Below are positions 1-13,483 of a stretch of 64,000 nucleotides of DNA, in pieces. This DNA is from Cenococcum geophilum 1.58. Taxonomy: Eukaryota; Ascomycota; Dothideomycetes; Gloniales; Gloniaceae. The DNA lies in assembly GCA_001692895.1 (NCBI GenBank), contig KV748193.1, forward strand, positions 2,108,001 to 2,172,000, written 5' to 3'. A model generated the notes under the pieces. It made no database searches. It saw only the letters and a list, made by a program, of their open reading frames with translations, and was not told the DNA's origin. The translations under genes were made by a program, and so were the position numbers. Numbering within the stretch: the first letter of the stretch is position 1; every line of letters begins with the position of its first letter.

Positions 1-600
1 TTAATTAATTTGGTTAATATCTTTACTTATTATACCTAAAGCAATTTCTTCTTTATACGCCCAACGTCGTGCTCGTACTGTAGCTGCAATATTATCTCTT
101 AGTAAGATTATGCCGTCTCCGTGTTCTCGCTATTTAAAAGAGGGGTTAGTCTATATTATATTAGCGAGTCTATTTTTATAACAACCGTTCTCTTATTTAG
201 AGTGCACTAAAGCGAATATTTATTCGTTTTGCGGTGTTTGCTCTACCTCTAATGCTAAATATACGCGACCTATAACTCTTAATAGTTGTCTGGTTCCCTA
301 ATTAATTTGTCTTAGGGTTTTATATTTAATCTACTGCTGCGCGGCTAGATAGTGAACTGTCTTAAGCCCTTGCTAAGTTAGAACGTTCTTGTAATGCGGA
401 ATAGAAGGCCCTAAATACTTAGATCGCGGCGTTTACTCGTCTGCTTCGTCTTAAGAAGGTTTATAAAAAGGTTTATTTTAAGGAGTAGAAACTTATGGAA
501 TAAGGTTTATAGGAACTTGGTAATAAAAAAACGGATTCTCTTTTAATAGAGAAGGAAATAGATCTAAATAGCTTGGCAACTGCTCTTCTTAGGTCCCCCT
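1..600 (+). mobile_element. pogo/Fot1-like DNA transposon transposase, C-terminal relic
   Basis: One plus-strand frame, interrupted by several stops, reads IAAFTRLLRLKKVYKKVYFK at about 420-480. Further on it gives a KLMEQGLQELG-like stretch once a TAG/TAA is read as the ancestral Gln. This helical, Arg/Lys-rich pattern resembles the tail that follows the DDE domain in fungal pogo/Fot1-type transposases. No DDE core is visible, because the rest lies left of the window or is lost. The stops fit CAG/CAA-to-TAG/TAA RIP changes. The family assignment rests on the tail alone and could be wrong. Confidence 0.35.
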
Positions 601-639
601 TAGGTAACTTATTCTTTGGCGATCCTTCTTTATTAATGC

Positions 640-3600
640 TGCCTAACCTAATCTCTTTTAATACTCCTATACCTTTTTTATAGCATTCTTTAAATTTTCT
701 AGTAGCTTTTAGGTAGTCTTGTTGTAGCCTATCCACTTAACCTTATATTATATTTTATTATTAATATCCTTATAACTAACAATCTTTAAAACTTGCTATT
801 TATTTTCTTTCTGTCCTCTATACATATCTGCTTTATAAACTAGTAGCTTAATATTCCCGTATACTAGCTCTAGCATTACGATATACTGTATAAGGTAGAT
901 CTTTATTTTGGCTAGTAGGTTTAACTTAAACGTGACTAATAAAATCCTCTATATAATTTTAAAAGGTTCTAGTTTAACGTAGTCTAACTTCTTACTTAAT
1001 CGTTAACTCTTAAAATTTTTATATAGTAGCCACACTTTATCTCCCTCCTTAAGATCTGGTCCCTTAGATCTCTTAGTATTATAGTACTTTTTTATTCTCT
1101 CTTATACTTTCTTTACTGATTCTATAAGGTCTGTATAAAGATTTATTAATATCTTTATTCTCTCTTTAGCTATACTACTTGTTTTCTTTACTTGCCGTAG
1201 TGATAACGATATCCTTAGCTTATACCCATAATTTGCCTTAAATAGTGATGTGCCTATTCCTTCTTAAGGTGTTGTATTATATGTAAACTATATAACTAGT
1301 AATAGCGATACCTAATTGTTCTGTATATAATTAACATAATGCCTTAGATACTGTTCTAGCGTCTAATTTAATCTTTCTATTTAACTGTTTATCTGCGGAT
1401 AATATACGGTAAAAGTTACTGCTTAAACTTCTTGCTTCGCTAAGAATACCTCCTAAAATACTATTACGAATCTTAGATCTCTATCTAATATAATTTTACT
1501 TAGTGCTCTATATCTTATAAACACTTCTTTAATATAGATTCTAGCGATATCTTNCNCTNAGATTTCTTCTNTNNATGCTATNAAGTATCCCNANTTTATA
1601 AGCTTATCTACTATTACTAAGATTACGTTATAATCTTATCCGGTAATAGGATCTCTTAACTTTAGCAACTTAATAATAAAGTCCTATAATATAACCTTCT
1701 ATAGTCTCTCTGGTATTTTAATAGGTTATAGCCCTCTATATAGCTTATGCCTTATTAGTTTATTCCTTTAGTAATCTAAACACTCTCTAGTGACCTTTCT
1801 AGCTATCCTTTAGATTCCGTTAATAATGTACTCCTTTTAGAGTCTTAACACTAAGCCCGTAGCTCTATTATGTCCTTAAGTTAGTCCCTTATAGAAGTCT
1901 TTTACGAACTGCTTTGCTATACTTCTTAGGATATACTTCGCTTCTTAATTTTTGTATATATCTATTTGTGGATCTTCTAGTTATATTTCTAGAATCCTTT
2001 ATACCTAAAAGCTCTCTAATATCTTATAGACTTTCTCTGGTTCATTACTCTCTTAAGTTACTGCGATTTTTGGATAATTATACCTAATTAGTTCGTCTGT
2101 GTCTTTTCGTAGTAAAGCCCCTAATGGCTTTTCGTCGTTCTGAAGTTTAGCTTTGTGGCTTAGAGCGTCTGCCTATATATTGTCTGTACCCTTAGTATAC
2201 TAAATCTTAAAATAGTATTCTGTAAGTATCTCTGCCTATCTAACCTGTCTTTAGTTAAGTTTCTTTATTATTAGGAATCCTATTAGGTTCTTATAATCCG
2301 TCTTAACTATAAATGGTTTTTTTATGCCTTATAAGAATGCTCTTTATTTTTTTAATACTGTAACTATACCTAATAACTCCTTATTGTAGATTTTATAGTT
2401 TAACTCTAGTAGTATTATCTTCCGACTATAATATGCCACTAGGTGCTATCTATCTTAATATTTTTGCATAAAGTATGCCCTTAGTATATAGTCTAATGTA
2501 TCTGTCTTTATAACCGTCTCTAAACCTAGTTAATAGATCTTAAGAACTGGCTCCTAGGTAAATAACTCTTTGACTTTCTTAAAGAGTTTTCTTTATTCCT
2601 CTCCCTATGCCTATAGTTCTTCTTTCTTTATTAATCGCGTAAACGGCTTAATGTCCTTTAACTATTGCGCTATAAACCTCCTATAGTAATTATAAAATCC
2701 TAGAAACAATCTTAACTACATAACGTTCTCTAGTTCTTACTAATTTACTATAGCCTTAATCTTCTTTAGATCTATGCTAAGTTAGCCTAGTTTAATAATA
2801 AATCTAATAAAATCGGTCTTCCTAGTAAAGAACTCGCATTTCTTAATTGCTACTAGCATCTGTTCTTCTTATAGTCTCTTTAAGACCTATTTAATATGTT
2901 CCCTATATTCTTCCTTAGTTATTAAGTAGATAATAATATTATTAAGATATACTATAACAAATTTATCTAAGTGTTCTCCTAATATATTATTAATACGCTT
3001 TTAGAATATTACTAGTGCGTTTATAAGCCTAAATTGCATAATTAATGGTTTATATAGTCCTTCCTTTAACCTAAAGGCTGCCTTCTATTTATCGCCTTCC
3101 TTAATCCTAATCTAATGGTATGCCTATCTTAGATCTATCTTTATAAAGATTTGCGCATTACTTATTCTGTTTTAGATTTTGCTAATTAAGGGTAAAGGAT
3201 ACCTATCCTTCCTGGTAATGCTATTTAACTATCTATAGTCGATATATAGCCTTAGTTTGCTATTTTTCTTTAGTATAAATAGTACTGGATATCCCGCTAA
3301 TGACTGCGATGGTCTAATATATTCCTTTTATAGATTTTCCTAAATAAACTCTTTTAGTGCTCTACCTTCTTTTTTAGTAAGCTTATAGATTAGAAAGAAC
3401 TTTAGACTTATTCCTAGTTCTAATTCTATCTTATAGTCCTATGCTATATGCTTTAATAGCTTTTTACTTTCTGGTGACCATAGTTTCTTACTATACTTAT
3501 AGTATCTCTTTAGTATATAACTTAATCCTTTTTCTATTTCCTTATAGGTTGCTCCTACTTAGTACTATACTAACTTGGCTTATTATTGCATTTTGCGGCG

Positions 3601-6600
3601 TTAAGTATCTCTAATATTAACTTAACCTATAATCTAATTAATCTTTAGATTGTATTCCTATAACTAAGGCATTCTTAGTACTGCCTCGTCCCGTCCTAAT
3701 AGTAGGATATTAAAAGATATCTCGATTTGTCTTCCTTTAATAGTTATCTAAATAGGTCCTGTTTTAAGATTGATAATCCCTCCTTTATAGGTTATTAGAT
3801 CTTCTAAAATTGTAACTAATAGGTAAGGTTCCTCCTTTTATCTGTGAGGTAATTCTATCCTTTTAACTGCTGCTAGCGAGATGTGGTTCCTTGTTGCTCT
3901 ACTATCTATTAATGCCTTAAACTGTTAATCTTGCTATTTAACTTATAAATTTAGGTGCCGTCCTTAAATTCCTTTAAGGGTTTAAGGCTCTACTACTAGC
4001 TCCCTTTGGTCCTATAGGCCTCTACTTTTCCCAACTATTAGCTGCTTAATTCTGTTATACTTGGCTTACTTTTTAGCCAATGCCTAGTTCGCTTTTTATC
4101 TTTAATATGCTATAAATACGTGTTTTCTAGGCATTTCTACTACTATTATTTGTCTAAGTATTCTTCTATAAGGAATCTTCCTAGTTAAAGTACTAAACTT
4201 CCTTCCTTTTAGACCTCTGCTGGATGCCATCTATATATATATTTGGCATTCCTGTACTATTACTTGTTTATTATCTAGTATATCCTTATAGGGTATTTTT
4301 AATTATTTTCTTTTGGATTCTTATATATTTTATATATATCGTCTATATACGCAATCTATAATAACGTATAGTGTGCTAGGTGCTTTAGGTTAACTCTTAA
4401 CTTGTTTTTATCCTTAAGTTTAAACCTCTATCGTGCTAATCTAAACGTTGCGACTTTATTTATAGGTACTAAAATACGTTTCTTGCTTCTCTAGTCCTCT
4501 AAACGCTCCTTTAGATCCTTTAACGTTATAATTAAGGCTCCTTTAATATAAGTTATAGCCTTTTCTATAATTAGGTGGTCTTAGATAACTTTTTTATCTA
4601 ACTATATATAAAAATCTTCCTACTTATTATTGTGCCTTTACCTATACTACTTTTGGTATAGCTGCTAGAGCATATATGGTCTGTCCGTAAGGAAGTATCT
4701 TCTTATTACTGCGTTGTAATAGCCCTTTATATGTTGTTCTTTAAACCTAGTTAGAATCCCTAGATCCTCTTCATCTTCTAGTTTAGTAAGCTACTTAGCT
4801 TTTAGTGTGCCTGTTCTCGGCCTATTAGTGATTCTTTGTATTGGTGCTCTGTCCTTTATACGTCCTAATATGCTAGATTTCTTATCTAGTTTCTGTTCTT
4901 GCTATGCGATAATTTTTTATCTAAACTCTTCCATGGTTTCCTTTGGTTTGCGCCTTGCGCTCTAATTCTTAAAGTCTTCTTACTTCTTAATCTTAGTATT
5001 AACTTTTTAACCTTTAGTCTAAACAATGTGTTTTACTAGTAAATCTTCTAGGTCTATATATTTGTCTCCTAGTCTAATTGCTGTTTGCGCTATAGATTCT
5101 TTAATCTATAAAAAAGCTCTTTACCTCTTTCCTATGGGTATCCTAATTCGTACTCCGAATTCTTAACCCTTTAGATTCTTTAATCCTGAGCTTGCTTCTA
5201 ACTTAAGCTTCGCTTTAGCCTTAGTCTAATTAGGCTTACTTAGTATTCTTATCTTGTCTTAAGAGTCTTAAATCTCACTTATCTTATCTTAAGAATCTTA
5301 TATCTGTGGGAATCTCTGTCCTAAGCTTATTTGTATATTCTTAAACTAAGCTACTGCTCTACTCTATTGGTTTTTGTCCGTTATAGGTCCTTAAGCTTAC
5401 CTTATCTCATCTTAAGAATCTTAGTTGTCTTTTATCTCGCTATAAGAATCTTAAGCCTTTAGCCTTTTGCCTTTATTAAGTGCTAAAGTAGTTCGCTGTT
5501 CTACTTCTTTTGCGTCTCGTAAAGCGATAGATATTATATCTAGTGGGGTTTTAATCCCTACTAATGTTCCTTATTCTGTAGTGGAATTATCCTCTACCTC
5601 TGGTATAATATCTCTAATGGCTGCGTATTCCTAGTAAACCGCTTTTATTACCTTATTGTTACGGAATGTTTCGCTTACGTTAAGTTTATTGTCCTTAATA
5701 TCCAATCTGCGAACTAGTTTATTGGTTCCTCTATATCCTATAAATGCTAGCTTCTATAGCTAATAGCTTGCGCCGTACTTAGCGTCCTTATAAATTTGGT
5801 ATATGTTATTATAACAAAACGCAAAACTTCTAATTAAATACTTTTTTATTCCTCGCAGTATATTATCGTCCCTCTATACGTGTATATCGTCTACTAATCT
5901 CGTGCCTTTTACTATGTAGTGACTCTGCTTACTTCTATAGTCTCTAACGTAATAACTCTATTTTCCGTAATTTATGCAAGCTCCTTCTTTAAACCATTTT
6001 TCTTGCTGTGGAGTCCGCCTAAATATCTTCTGCTGTTAAGATCCCTGATTTGGCCTCTACTCCTTAGACCTTTAATTACTTAATCCTTATCCTCTGGGTT
6101 TCTATAGTTATTTGCTCTATCTCTTATAGGCTTTTTTAGTACCACTTAGGTCTATTAGCTCTATGCCATACTATAGTTTTTAACTTAGCTTTTGTTGTTA
6201 TATACTCTACGCCTTATATAACTGTAGAATTTTGTCCTAACCTTTCTTGGCCTGTTCCCTTTGGTAAATCTAATTGTTAATCTTAATCGCCTAATTTATT
6301 AATTCCCTTAGGGTGTCCGCATCTTCTATTAGAATGATTATATTCTAGACTTTAGCCTTAAGTCCTTGTTTATACTGTGCTATAAGCGCCCTATTATTCT
6401 ACTTAACTTATATTGCTAGCGTCTAGAACTATATTGTATACTTAATTGCTAAGGTTTGTTATATAATGTTTTAGAGTCTTCTTTCCGCCGTAGTTACTGC
6501 CTCTAAGTCTCTAAATATTTGTATAAGTTGCTTAATAAATCTATTCTAGCTTAAGAACATGAACCGTACCTCTTGGTTTGTAGTTATCATTCCGTTTACC

Positions 6601-6983
6601 TAGATTTCTATTAGGTAAGGCTTAAACTATTTAAGTGCTCTTCCTGTTAAGAACAATCCTGTATATGCTATTTAATCTATAGGTATTACTAGCCTTGCTC
6701 CTTCCTGTGCTACTTTAAAGTATATTTATATTAGGAATCCTTTAAGCTTTAATCTCTCTTCTAAGTACCTTTCGATTGATGGTAACTTAACCTTTGCTAC
6801 GCCTATCCCGTTAATCCTATTTTCTAACGTTATATTATTTTCTATCAACTAGTTGACTATCTCTTGTAACTATCCGACTGTTATAGGTTGCTGTAAGTTA
6901 GTGTCTGCTATACTAGTGTCGTTACCTAACCTTAATATAGTTGCCGCCGTCGATGGCGTTGTGGTGGCTGCTTTTGGTGGCAT
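640..6983 (-). mobile_element. Ty3/Gypsy LTR retrotransposon (chromovirus), RIP-degraded internal region
   Basis: Read on the minus strand this is a gag-pol body full of stops but with domains in canonical chromovirus order. Gag begins at an ATG at 6983-6981 (MPPKAATTTPSTAA). A protease core ALIDS(G>R)AT lies near 3.9 kb. Reverse transcriptase VYL(D>N)NIIIY lies near 2.93 kb. The RNase H end (KGTDNI.ADALSHKAKLQ) is near 2.15-2.24 kb. Integrase (DFIIKLLKLRDPITG...ILVIVDKLIK) is near 1.6-1.7 kb, and a chromodomain (YKVKWIGYNKTT..LLENLKNA) is near 0.65-0.8 kb. Almost every lesion is a C-to-T or G-to-A type change, as expected for RIP. Neither LTR could be delimited. N bases near 1555-1595 mark an uncertain assembly stretch. 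It is certainly non-functional. Confidence 0.9.
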
Positions 6984-7539
6984 GTTATTCGACTTCTTAT
7001 ATTGATACCGTAACTAGGTAGTGATTGTATAACGGAACCTTATAGTAGGAACTACGGTGGGCTCGTTCTTGGGCTAGGTATATAAGAAATATAAGTATAA
7101 AAGTTAACAACATAATAATAACTAGTGGAGTAGTTGCCCAATAGATTAATTCTAATTATATTCTAAGAATTACTATAAGGAAGGAACTATCTAGGTAGGG
7201 ACTAAGGGTCCTTAAATACACAACCGTACTTTTATGAAATCCTTCTTATATATAATGTACGTCTTATATATAAGGTATGTGAGTTCCTCTCGTTCCTCCC
7301 GTTTAATACGTAGTATATTATGTGACCTTAGCTACTATTCCTCGTTACATGGTTCTACCGGCTCCATTCTGGACCGTGCCTAAATTAACTAACTAGCTTC
7401 TTCCGTCTCTTCTCTAAGTAGTCGTAATATTGTACTTAAAGCGTCCGTAATAAATAACCGTATTATAAATATATACCTATAAAGGATAACTTATAGGATA
7501 AAGACGGCGCAGCTGTTAAGAAAGACAATATTATAAAGG
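6984..7539. other. AT-rich junction between the first Gypsy element and the Copia element
   Basis: This stretch should hold the leader, primer-binding site and 5' LTR of the minus-strand Gypsy element, and the breakpoint with the Copia relic. It contains short AT-rich repeats such as CTTATATATAA at about 7240-7280. I could not find a matching second LTR at the other end, so no LTR boundary is claimed. Confidence 0.4.
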
Positions 7540-7807
7540 GTAAGTAATTAAAGAGGCTACCTAAACGGTATATAGCTTATTTGACTCACCTTAAGGAGGT
7601 AGATAGCTTTAAAGCACTTTAGGCAGCCTTCTACGTAGGCCTAAAATATTATAGGAAAATCTATTGTAATAAGCTACTATCTTTGCCTAAGAACTAGAAG
7701 GAGCTTATAAGATACTAGTATAGGGAAGAGTTCCTTACTACTACTATAAAAGAATATACGGACCTAGACGGTTGTAGAACATTTAAGGTTGTAGATAAGA
7801 CTCCGTT
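7540..7807 (+). mobile_element. Ty1/Copia relic, left half (region just before the reverse transcriptase)
   Basis: The plus strand reads, with stops, LKRLPKRYIAYLTHLKEVDSF then LPKNWKELIRY..REEFL and ending in FKVVDKTP. This is the linker that in Copia polyproteins precedes the reverse transcriptase (PxxWKE...EFL...F.VVDKP..). Reading stops at the LTR of the inserted Gypsy element at 7808 and resumes at 13713 with VKTVPITW.FTYKTDTNRYL. The two pieces were therefore one element before the insertion. Gag, protease and most of the integrase of this Copia element are not in the window. Confidence 0.8.
7804..7807 (+). repeat. Target-site duplication CGTT (left copy)
   Basis: The four bases CGTT directly precede the left LTR and recur as 13709-13712 directly after the right LTR. 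This is the short duplication expected from LTR-retrotransposon integration. Confidence 0.7.
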
Positions 7808-8032
7808 TGTTAGCGACTTAGTCAATTAAGATATAAGCACGGCAAAAGGGTCGCGTAAGCCTATATGATTGGATTGTCTATAAACGAGAATCTAAAGCTA
7901 GAGAAAAGGAAAGGAAAGGACAAGCAGTAACGTGAGGAGTTATATACAATCCCTAGTTACGTGAGAGTTATATAAGCCCTGCGTCTACCATAACGTCTAC
8001 TATAGCTACCGCTTTCTACTAGTGCCGTAACA
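7808..8032 (-). repeat. 3' LTR (left) of the nested Gypsy element
   Basis: It begins TGTTAGCGAC and ends GCCGTAACA, with the terminal inverted motif TGTTA/TAACA. It aligns without gaps to 13484-13708. I counted about 21 differences by eye, all transitions. Confidence 0.93.
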
Positions 8033-8047
8033 TTACCCCCCCCTCCG
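8033..8047 (-). other. Polypurine tract of the nested Gypsy element
   Basis: On the minus strand a G-rich run (GGAGGGGGGGG, then TAA) directly abuts the start of the 3' LTR. This is the expected site and composition of a plus-strand primer. Confidence 0.75.
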
Positions 8048-11000
8048 TAAAAGCCTGCCCTTAGGCTTTATATGTCCGTATTATACCTATAGGGTATTCT
8101 TATCTTTATACTCTTCTGGTAGCTTATTATCTTTATTATACTAGCATTCCATCTATTTATCTAGGTACTTTAGCGGTCCCGGTTTATTAGGGTAACGGCT
8201 ATAGAATTCTTAAAGCTTATAGGGACTGCCGATAAAGTTTTATATAGGGTACTAGGTAGGATCTGGGTTATAGCCTTTCTAACTAACGTGGTACTTTAGC
8301 GTTTTCCTTACTAGCTTATAGGCCAGTATCTCTTTAATTTCCTATTTGTTATCGCTATTAACTTAAATTAGCAGGGGGGGTTTGTTCTTTTGTCTAGGTA
8401 ATAGGTCGTTTGCTGCCTTCCGTAGCTTATCCGGTAAGAAAATAGGGTGGACCTTAATTAAATTTAGGAGCTCTACTTTATATAAGTTGCCTATTTTCTT
8501 AAGGACCTTATACAGTCCTGCTATCTAATAATTGAGCTTATAACTTAGCCGTTCCGTCTTCTAGTTCTTTATTATAACCTAGACCATATTACCTACGGTA
8601 AAGTCGGGCTCGTGCCTATACTTATTTGCCTGCTGTTTTATTAATTTTTAGGCCTTTTTTAGATTTATATGGGCTACTGTCTAGGCTTCCTCTAAGCGCT
8701 TAGTGTACTGCTGGGCTTCCTTATAAGACAGTTTCTCGCGTACGGTCTGTGGTCCTTCTAGTCTATCCCAGTCAAAGCTTATTTATAGTAGATACCCCAT
8801 TTCTAGTTAGATAGGTACGAATCCTATAAAGTTATAGGGTAAGGTCGCCTGGGCGTAGTCTATTAGAGGTAGCAGTTCACCCTAGTTATCTTAGAAGTAG
8901 TTAATAAAGGGCCGGAGTCTCTAGTCTAAGTATTAATTTATAATCTCCGTCTAACTATCTATCTAGGGGTAGTACGCCGTAGAAAGCTTTAGCTTAATTC
9001 CTAGGATCTAAGTAAACTTATTCCAGAAAGCTAATATAAACTACGGTCCGCGGTCCAATATAATAGTATCTAATAGTCCGTAAATTCGGTAGATGTAATA
9101 GATATATAGTTAGGCCGCCTCTTTAGCATCGATATTCTTGTAATAGGGGATTAAGAAAGGGCGTTTACTAAAACGGTTAACTAAGATTATAACTATATCG
9201 TACCCGTTACGGTCTACTGGTAGTTTATAGAAATCTATGGAGATATGCTGCTAGGGGCGCTCTGGTATTGGGAGTGGCTTTAATAGTCCTAGGGTCTTAT
9301 CTCGTGGAATTGTAGACCTATAGTAGTTGTTGCAGTTCCGTATATAACGGTTAATATCTATAACTATTCCGGGCTAGTAGTAACGGTCACTAATAATTTT
9401 ATAGGTCTTATTTTTTTTGGGGTAGGCCGTAGAGACCTAGGTATGTGCTTTGGTGATAAGCCGGGTTTATAAGTTCTATTCTTTTACTACTACTAGCTAT
9501 TCCTAGTGCTTAAGCAGTCCATTTTTAAGGGACTATAGGCTGGTAATATCCTTTGCCTTTTCGCGGTACTCCTATAGAGAAGGGTCCGTATAGTTTGCTT
9601 ATAGTAGTTTATTAATAAGGTTAAATTCCGTAGGGTTAATAGGATAAATCTCAGCGCTTAAAGATTTAGTACTTAGTTCTTCTTATATCCGAGGGTTAAG
9701 GTGCTCTAGTTATAGTAGCGTCTAAGTCCGTAATGAGATCTTCGCGGCTATCTGGTTATTTAGGTCCTATTTACGTCTTATAAGAGTATCCGCACGGTTA
9801 GTAGCGCCTGGCCTATATATAATTAGGAAGTTAAACTAAGATAGGATATCTGCCTAGCGCGCCTGCCAGGCTATAAGGGCTTTCGTTATTATAAAATATT
9901 CTAAGGCCTTATAATCTAAAACTACTTAAATAGGTTTAGGGGTTCCTTCTAGCTATACTCGCCAGTGCTAAAAGCTATAGATAATAGCTAATATTTCTTT
10001 ATTATAAATCGGGTAGTTTAGCTTAGCATTTACTATAGTCTTTAAATAGTAAGTAATAGGGTACTATTCTCCGTTTGTCTGCTTTTGGGAGTAAACGCTA
10101 GCTATAACACTATCTAAGGCATTAGTTTCTAGCATTGAGGGCCGTTCTAGGTTAAAGTGGGCGAGTAAGGGAGTAGAGACTAGTCGTTTCTTAAGCTCGT
10201 TAAAGGCCTGCCTATATACGGTGTTAAAGTAAAAGGGCTGGTTCTTATGGGTAAGTAGGCTTAGTGGCCGGGTAATCCTGCTGTAGTTCTTAATAAAGTA
10301 TTAGTAGAAGTTACAAAACCCTAAGAATGACTATACCCCCTTTACGGTCCTTAGGGGTACTTATTAGTTAATTATAGCCGTCTTTTCTAGGTCTGTCTTA
10401 ATCCCGTTTATACTAATAATAAACCCTAAGTACTTTATACGCTTAATACTAAATTCTAACTTCTTAATATTGGCTTAGAGGCCAGCTTCCTAAAGCTGTT
10501 ATAGGACTTTATAAATATACTCTTTATATTCCAGTTTATTTTTAGAGTAGATTATAATATTATCTAGGTATACTATATAGAAGTCGTTAAGGTAGTTAAA
10601 TAGTACGTTATTTATATATCGTTGGTATATAGCCGGTCCGTTAGTCAGTCTAAAAGGTAGTACTTTATATTTATATGTTCCGTAACGGGTCCGAAACGTA
10701 GTAAGGTCTTCTAATTTAGGGTCCATTCTAATCTGGTGAAAAGCTTAGCGGATATTAAGCTTTATAAAGATTTTAGCTCTACTTATTCGGGCTAAAGTCT
10801 TATTAAGTAAAGGCAGTAGGTAGCGGTCTTTAAGGGTTAAATTATTAAGCTTATAGTAGTTAATATAGAAACAAAGTCCTCTATTTAGCTTTTTGGTAAA
10901 GAGAATAGGTAAGTTAAAAGGGGCTTAACTAGGCTTAATAAAGCCCTTATCCAGGTTATTAATAAGATACTACTTTGTAGCCTATAATTCGGCAGTAAAT

Positions 11001-13483
11001 TACTATTAGAGGGGGCTATAGCTAAGGGTAACTACCTTATCCGGCTTAATTTTAATCTTATAGTTATACAGTCGGTAAGGCGGGAGTATATTAGACGCTG
11101 CTTTAGAGAAGGTGTCTTTAAATTTCTAGTATTAACGGGGTAGTTTCTGTTCTACTAGCTCCTCGTCTATAAACTCGCCTTTTTTTTAGGCTAGGGCCTC
11201 TTTTTTTTTAATTATTTAATTAATTTCGTATAAGCTAGTTGTAAAGGCAACGGTATTAGGCTGAACTAGGTTTTAGTAGAATCCTATGGCGCTAATATAG
11301 CAGATATTAACTAGTGGGAGGTCTATGGGTTTCTTTACGGATGTTTATTGGGCCGTATTTTGCGGTATAGGGTTTATAGTCTTCCTTAGTTCACGTTCTA
11401 TTTTCCGCAAGTTATCCTTTTAGTCTATTAGTTTGGTATATTATCCAATATCCCTAGCCTTTCTTTATAGCTGCGTAGGGCCTAAGTTCTCTATTAGGGA
11501 CTTAGCTAGGCCACTACCGACTTCCTAAGTCTCTGGTACGGGTGGTATAACATAGGCAGTCTAGGGGCGGCGTAGTATACGGATCCGTTACGGATTAAGC
11601 TGTATATTCTTCTTAAAAGCCTAGTCCTTACGCGTCGCATTGGCCTAGTAAACGGTGTTTATCTACGGCCGTATAAGGTTTTCTATTATAATACTGATCT
11701 CTTTTATAAAGGAAGGCGTTGGGGGTATAGTTTTAGGCTAGATAAGCTNCCTNTTCCGTATATTAAGCTATAAGCCTAAATAGGCTAGCCATTTTCTCCT
11801 TAAGATTATATTATAGCTTCTAAGGTCCGTAATAAGGAAGGGGATGTTATACTACCTTCGTCTATTAACGCGGAGGTAAATCCGCAAGATAGTTATAATA
11901 GGTGGTCCTATCTATCCGTTATAACCGCGAATATGGACTAGTTTAGGCAGTTCTTTAAGGGGTGCATTTAAAAAGTTAGCTAGTTTTATAGCGCACTTTA
12001 TATTAATTAAGGTAAAGGCATTTGCTTCTAAGTTAGCTAAAGTAGAGGTTAAAACTTAATATCTATTACGAAATAAAGTATAAGGGATAGTGCAGCTTTT
12101 TCTACTAACTAGCCGACCTAGATTAATATATAATATATTAATCCCTTTTAACCCTAGAGAGGAGTCTTCCTCTAGGGTTCCTCTTTTTCTAGCTCTATAC
12201 TATCCTCCTAAATTAATAGGACCTTATTTATCTTTACCTTTATTAGGCAGTTCCTTATAGGGTAGCCTATTTAACCGTATAAAAAGTAAGCTTCTTAATT
12301 GCTAAGGGCTTATATATAGGGGTCGCTATATATAGGCTAGGTGTACACTAGGCCCATAGTAGGGGTAGCTACACGGCTAGCTGCTGGGTTAACTATAGAA
12401 GTTACCGATTATACTGGGGCACTATGGGCCGTACTTATAGTACTTACGGCCTAGTTTATAAGGTTTCTAGTTTTTAGCTAGTTAGCGCATGCCTTAATTT
12501 AATAAATGCCTTAGTTAATAGCTAGGCAATAGTCCGTAAGTTCCTTTAACGTCTATACCGTAGCATAAGCTAGTAATACGGCCCGCTATAGGTCTAGGGT
12601 AAGCTTATTAAAGAGGTCTAGCAGTAGGTCTTCCTAGGGGATCTAGGCCTATTCGGCTAGGTATAGAAAGCGGGTTTAAAAGGCCAAAAAGGTCTCTATT
12701 ATTTTTATATTTAGGCTTTTATAGCTAAGGCGGGCGTTTTATACTTTAAAAGGGTCTTTATAAATAGAAGATAAGTATTTAATTATTTCTTCTTTAGAGA
12801 TAAAGGGGTCTGCTAAGTCTTTAGTATATCGTAAGCGTAAATGCGTCTAGGTATCTCCGCTAGTACGGCCGAAAACATAGGCCATTCTGGCTTGGGTGTT
12901 AGGGAAGTAGTCTATATTAACTTTAAGCTTATCCCGTAATTAAAGCTTCTAATTATTAAATGTAGGGTTGGTTCCGTCTATAAGTAGCGGGGGATCCGCG
13001 ACCTTTACCGACCGCCTTAGTACTATATAGGCCTTAGTAGGTCCACTAAGGCGCTAGAATAGGGCCTAAAGGACTATACTAAGTCTTTAGTTGTCTAATA
13101 ATGACTTATTATTAGATATAGGGGTATTTCTAGCTTTAAGCAGCTCTCGCAGTCGTTTAATTTCGGCATTAGTAGCCGCAAGCTCCGCCTAGGGGGTTAA
13201 AACGTTAATTATTTCTTCGTCTAAAGTATTTAAGGGTCCTGTAGCTGCTTTACCTACTGCTATAGTTCGTGGCATAGTAGTAGGGGTATTAGGTAATTCT
13301 AGGTAATTTCTTCAGGGGTTCTGGTCTGTGTATGTCTTGTAGGTTCTTTCCTTATAGTTCTATCCTTTTCTTTTAGATCCTGTCCTTGTGGTCCTATTAA
13401 TATCCTTAGGGTCCTATTCTGTGTTCTTATAGATATATTTAAGTTCCTTCTTAGGAAGAAAGAGTAGAGTAAGCTTTAGATAA

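Noticed and set aside
1..40. LINLVNI reading at the very start that resembles the Copia polyprotein end
   Set aside because: It is only seven residues in AT-rich DNA, with no supporting Copia sequence nearby. Probably chance.
473..736. Minus-strand 87-codon open frame
   Set aside because: It overlaps, in another frame, the chromodomain end of the first Gypsy element and lies antisense to the pogo-like tail. The chromodomain reading is the better explanation.
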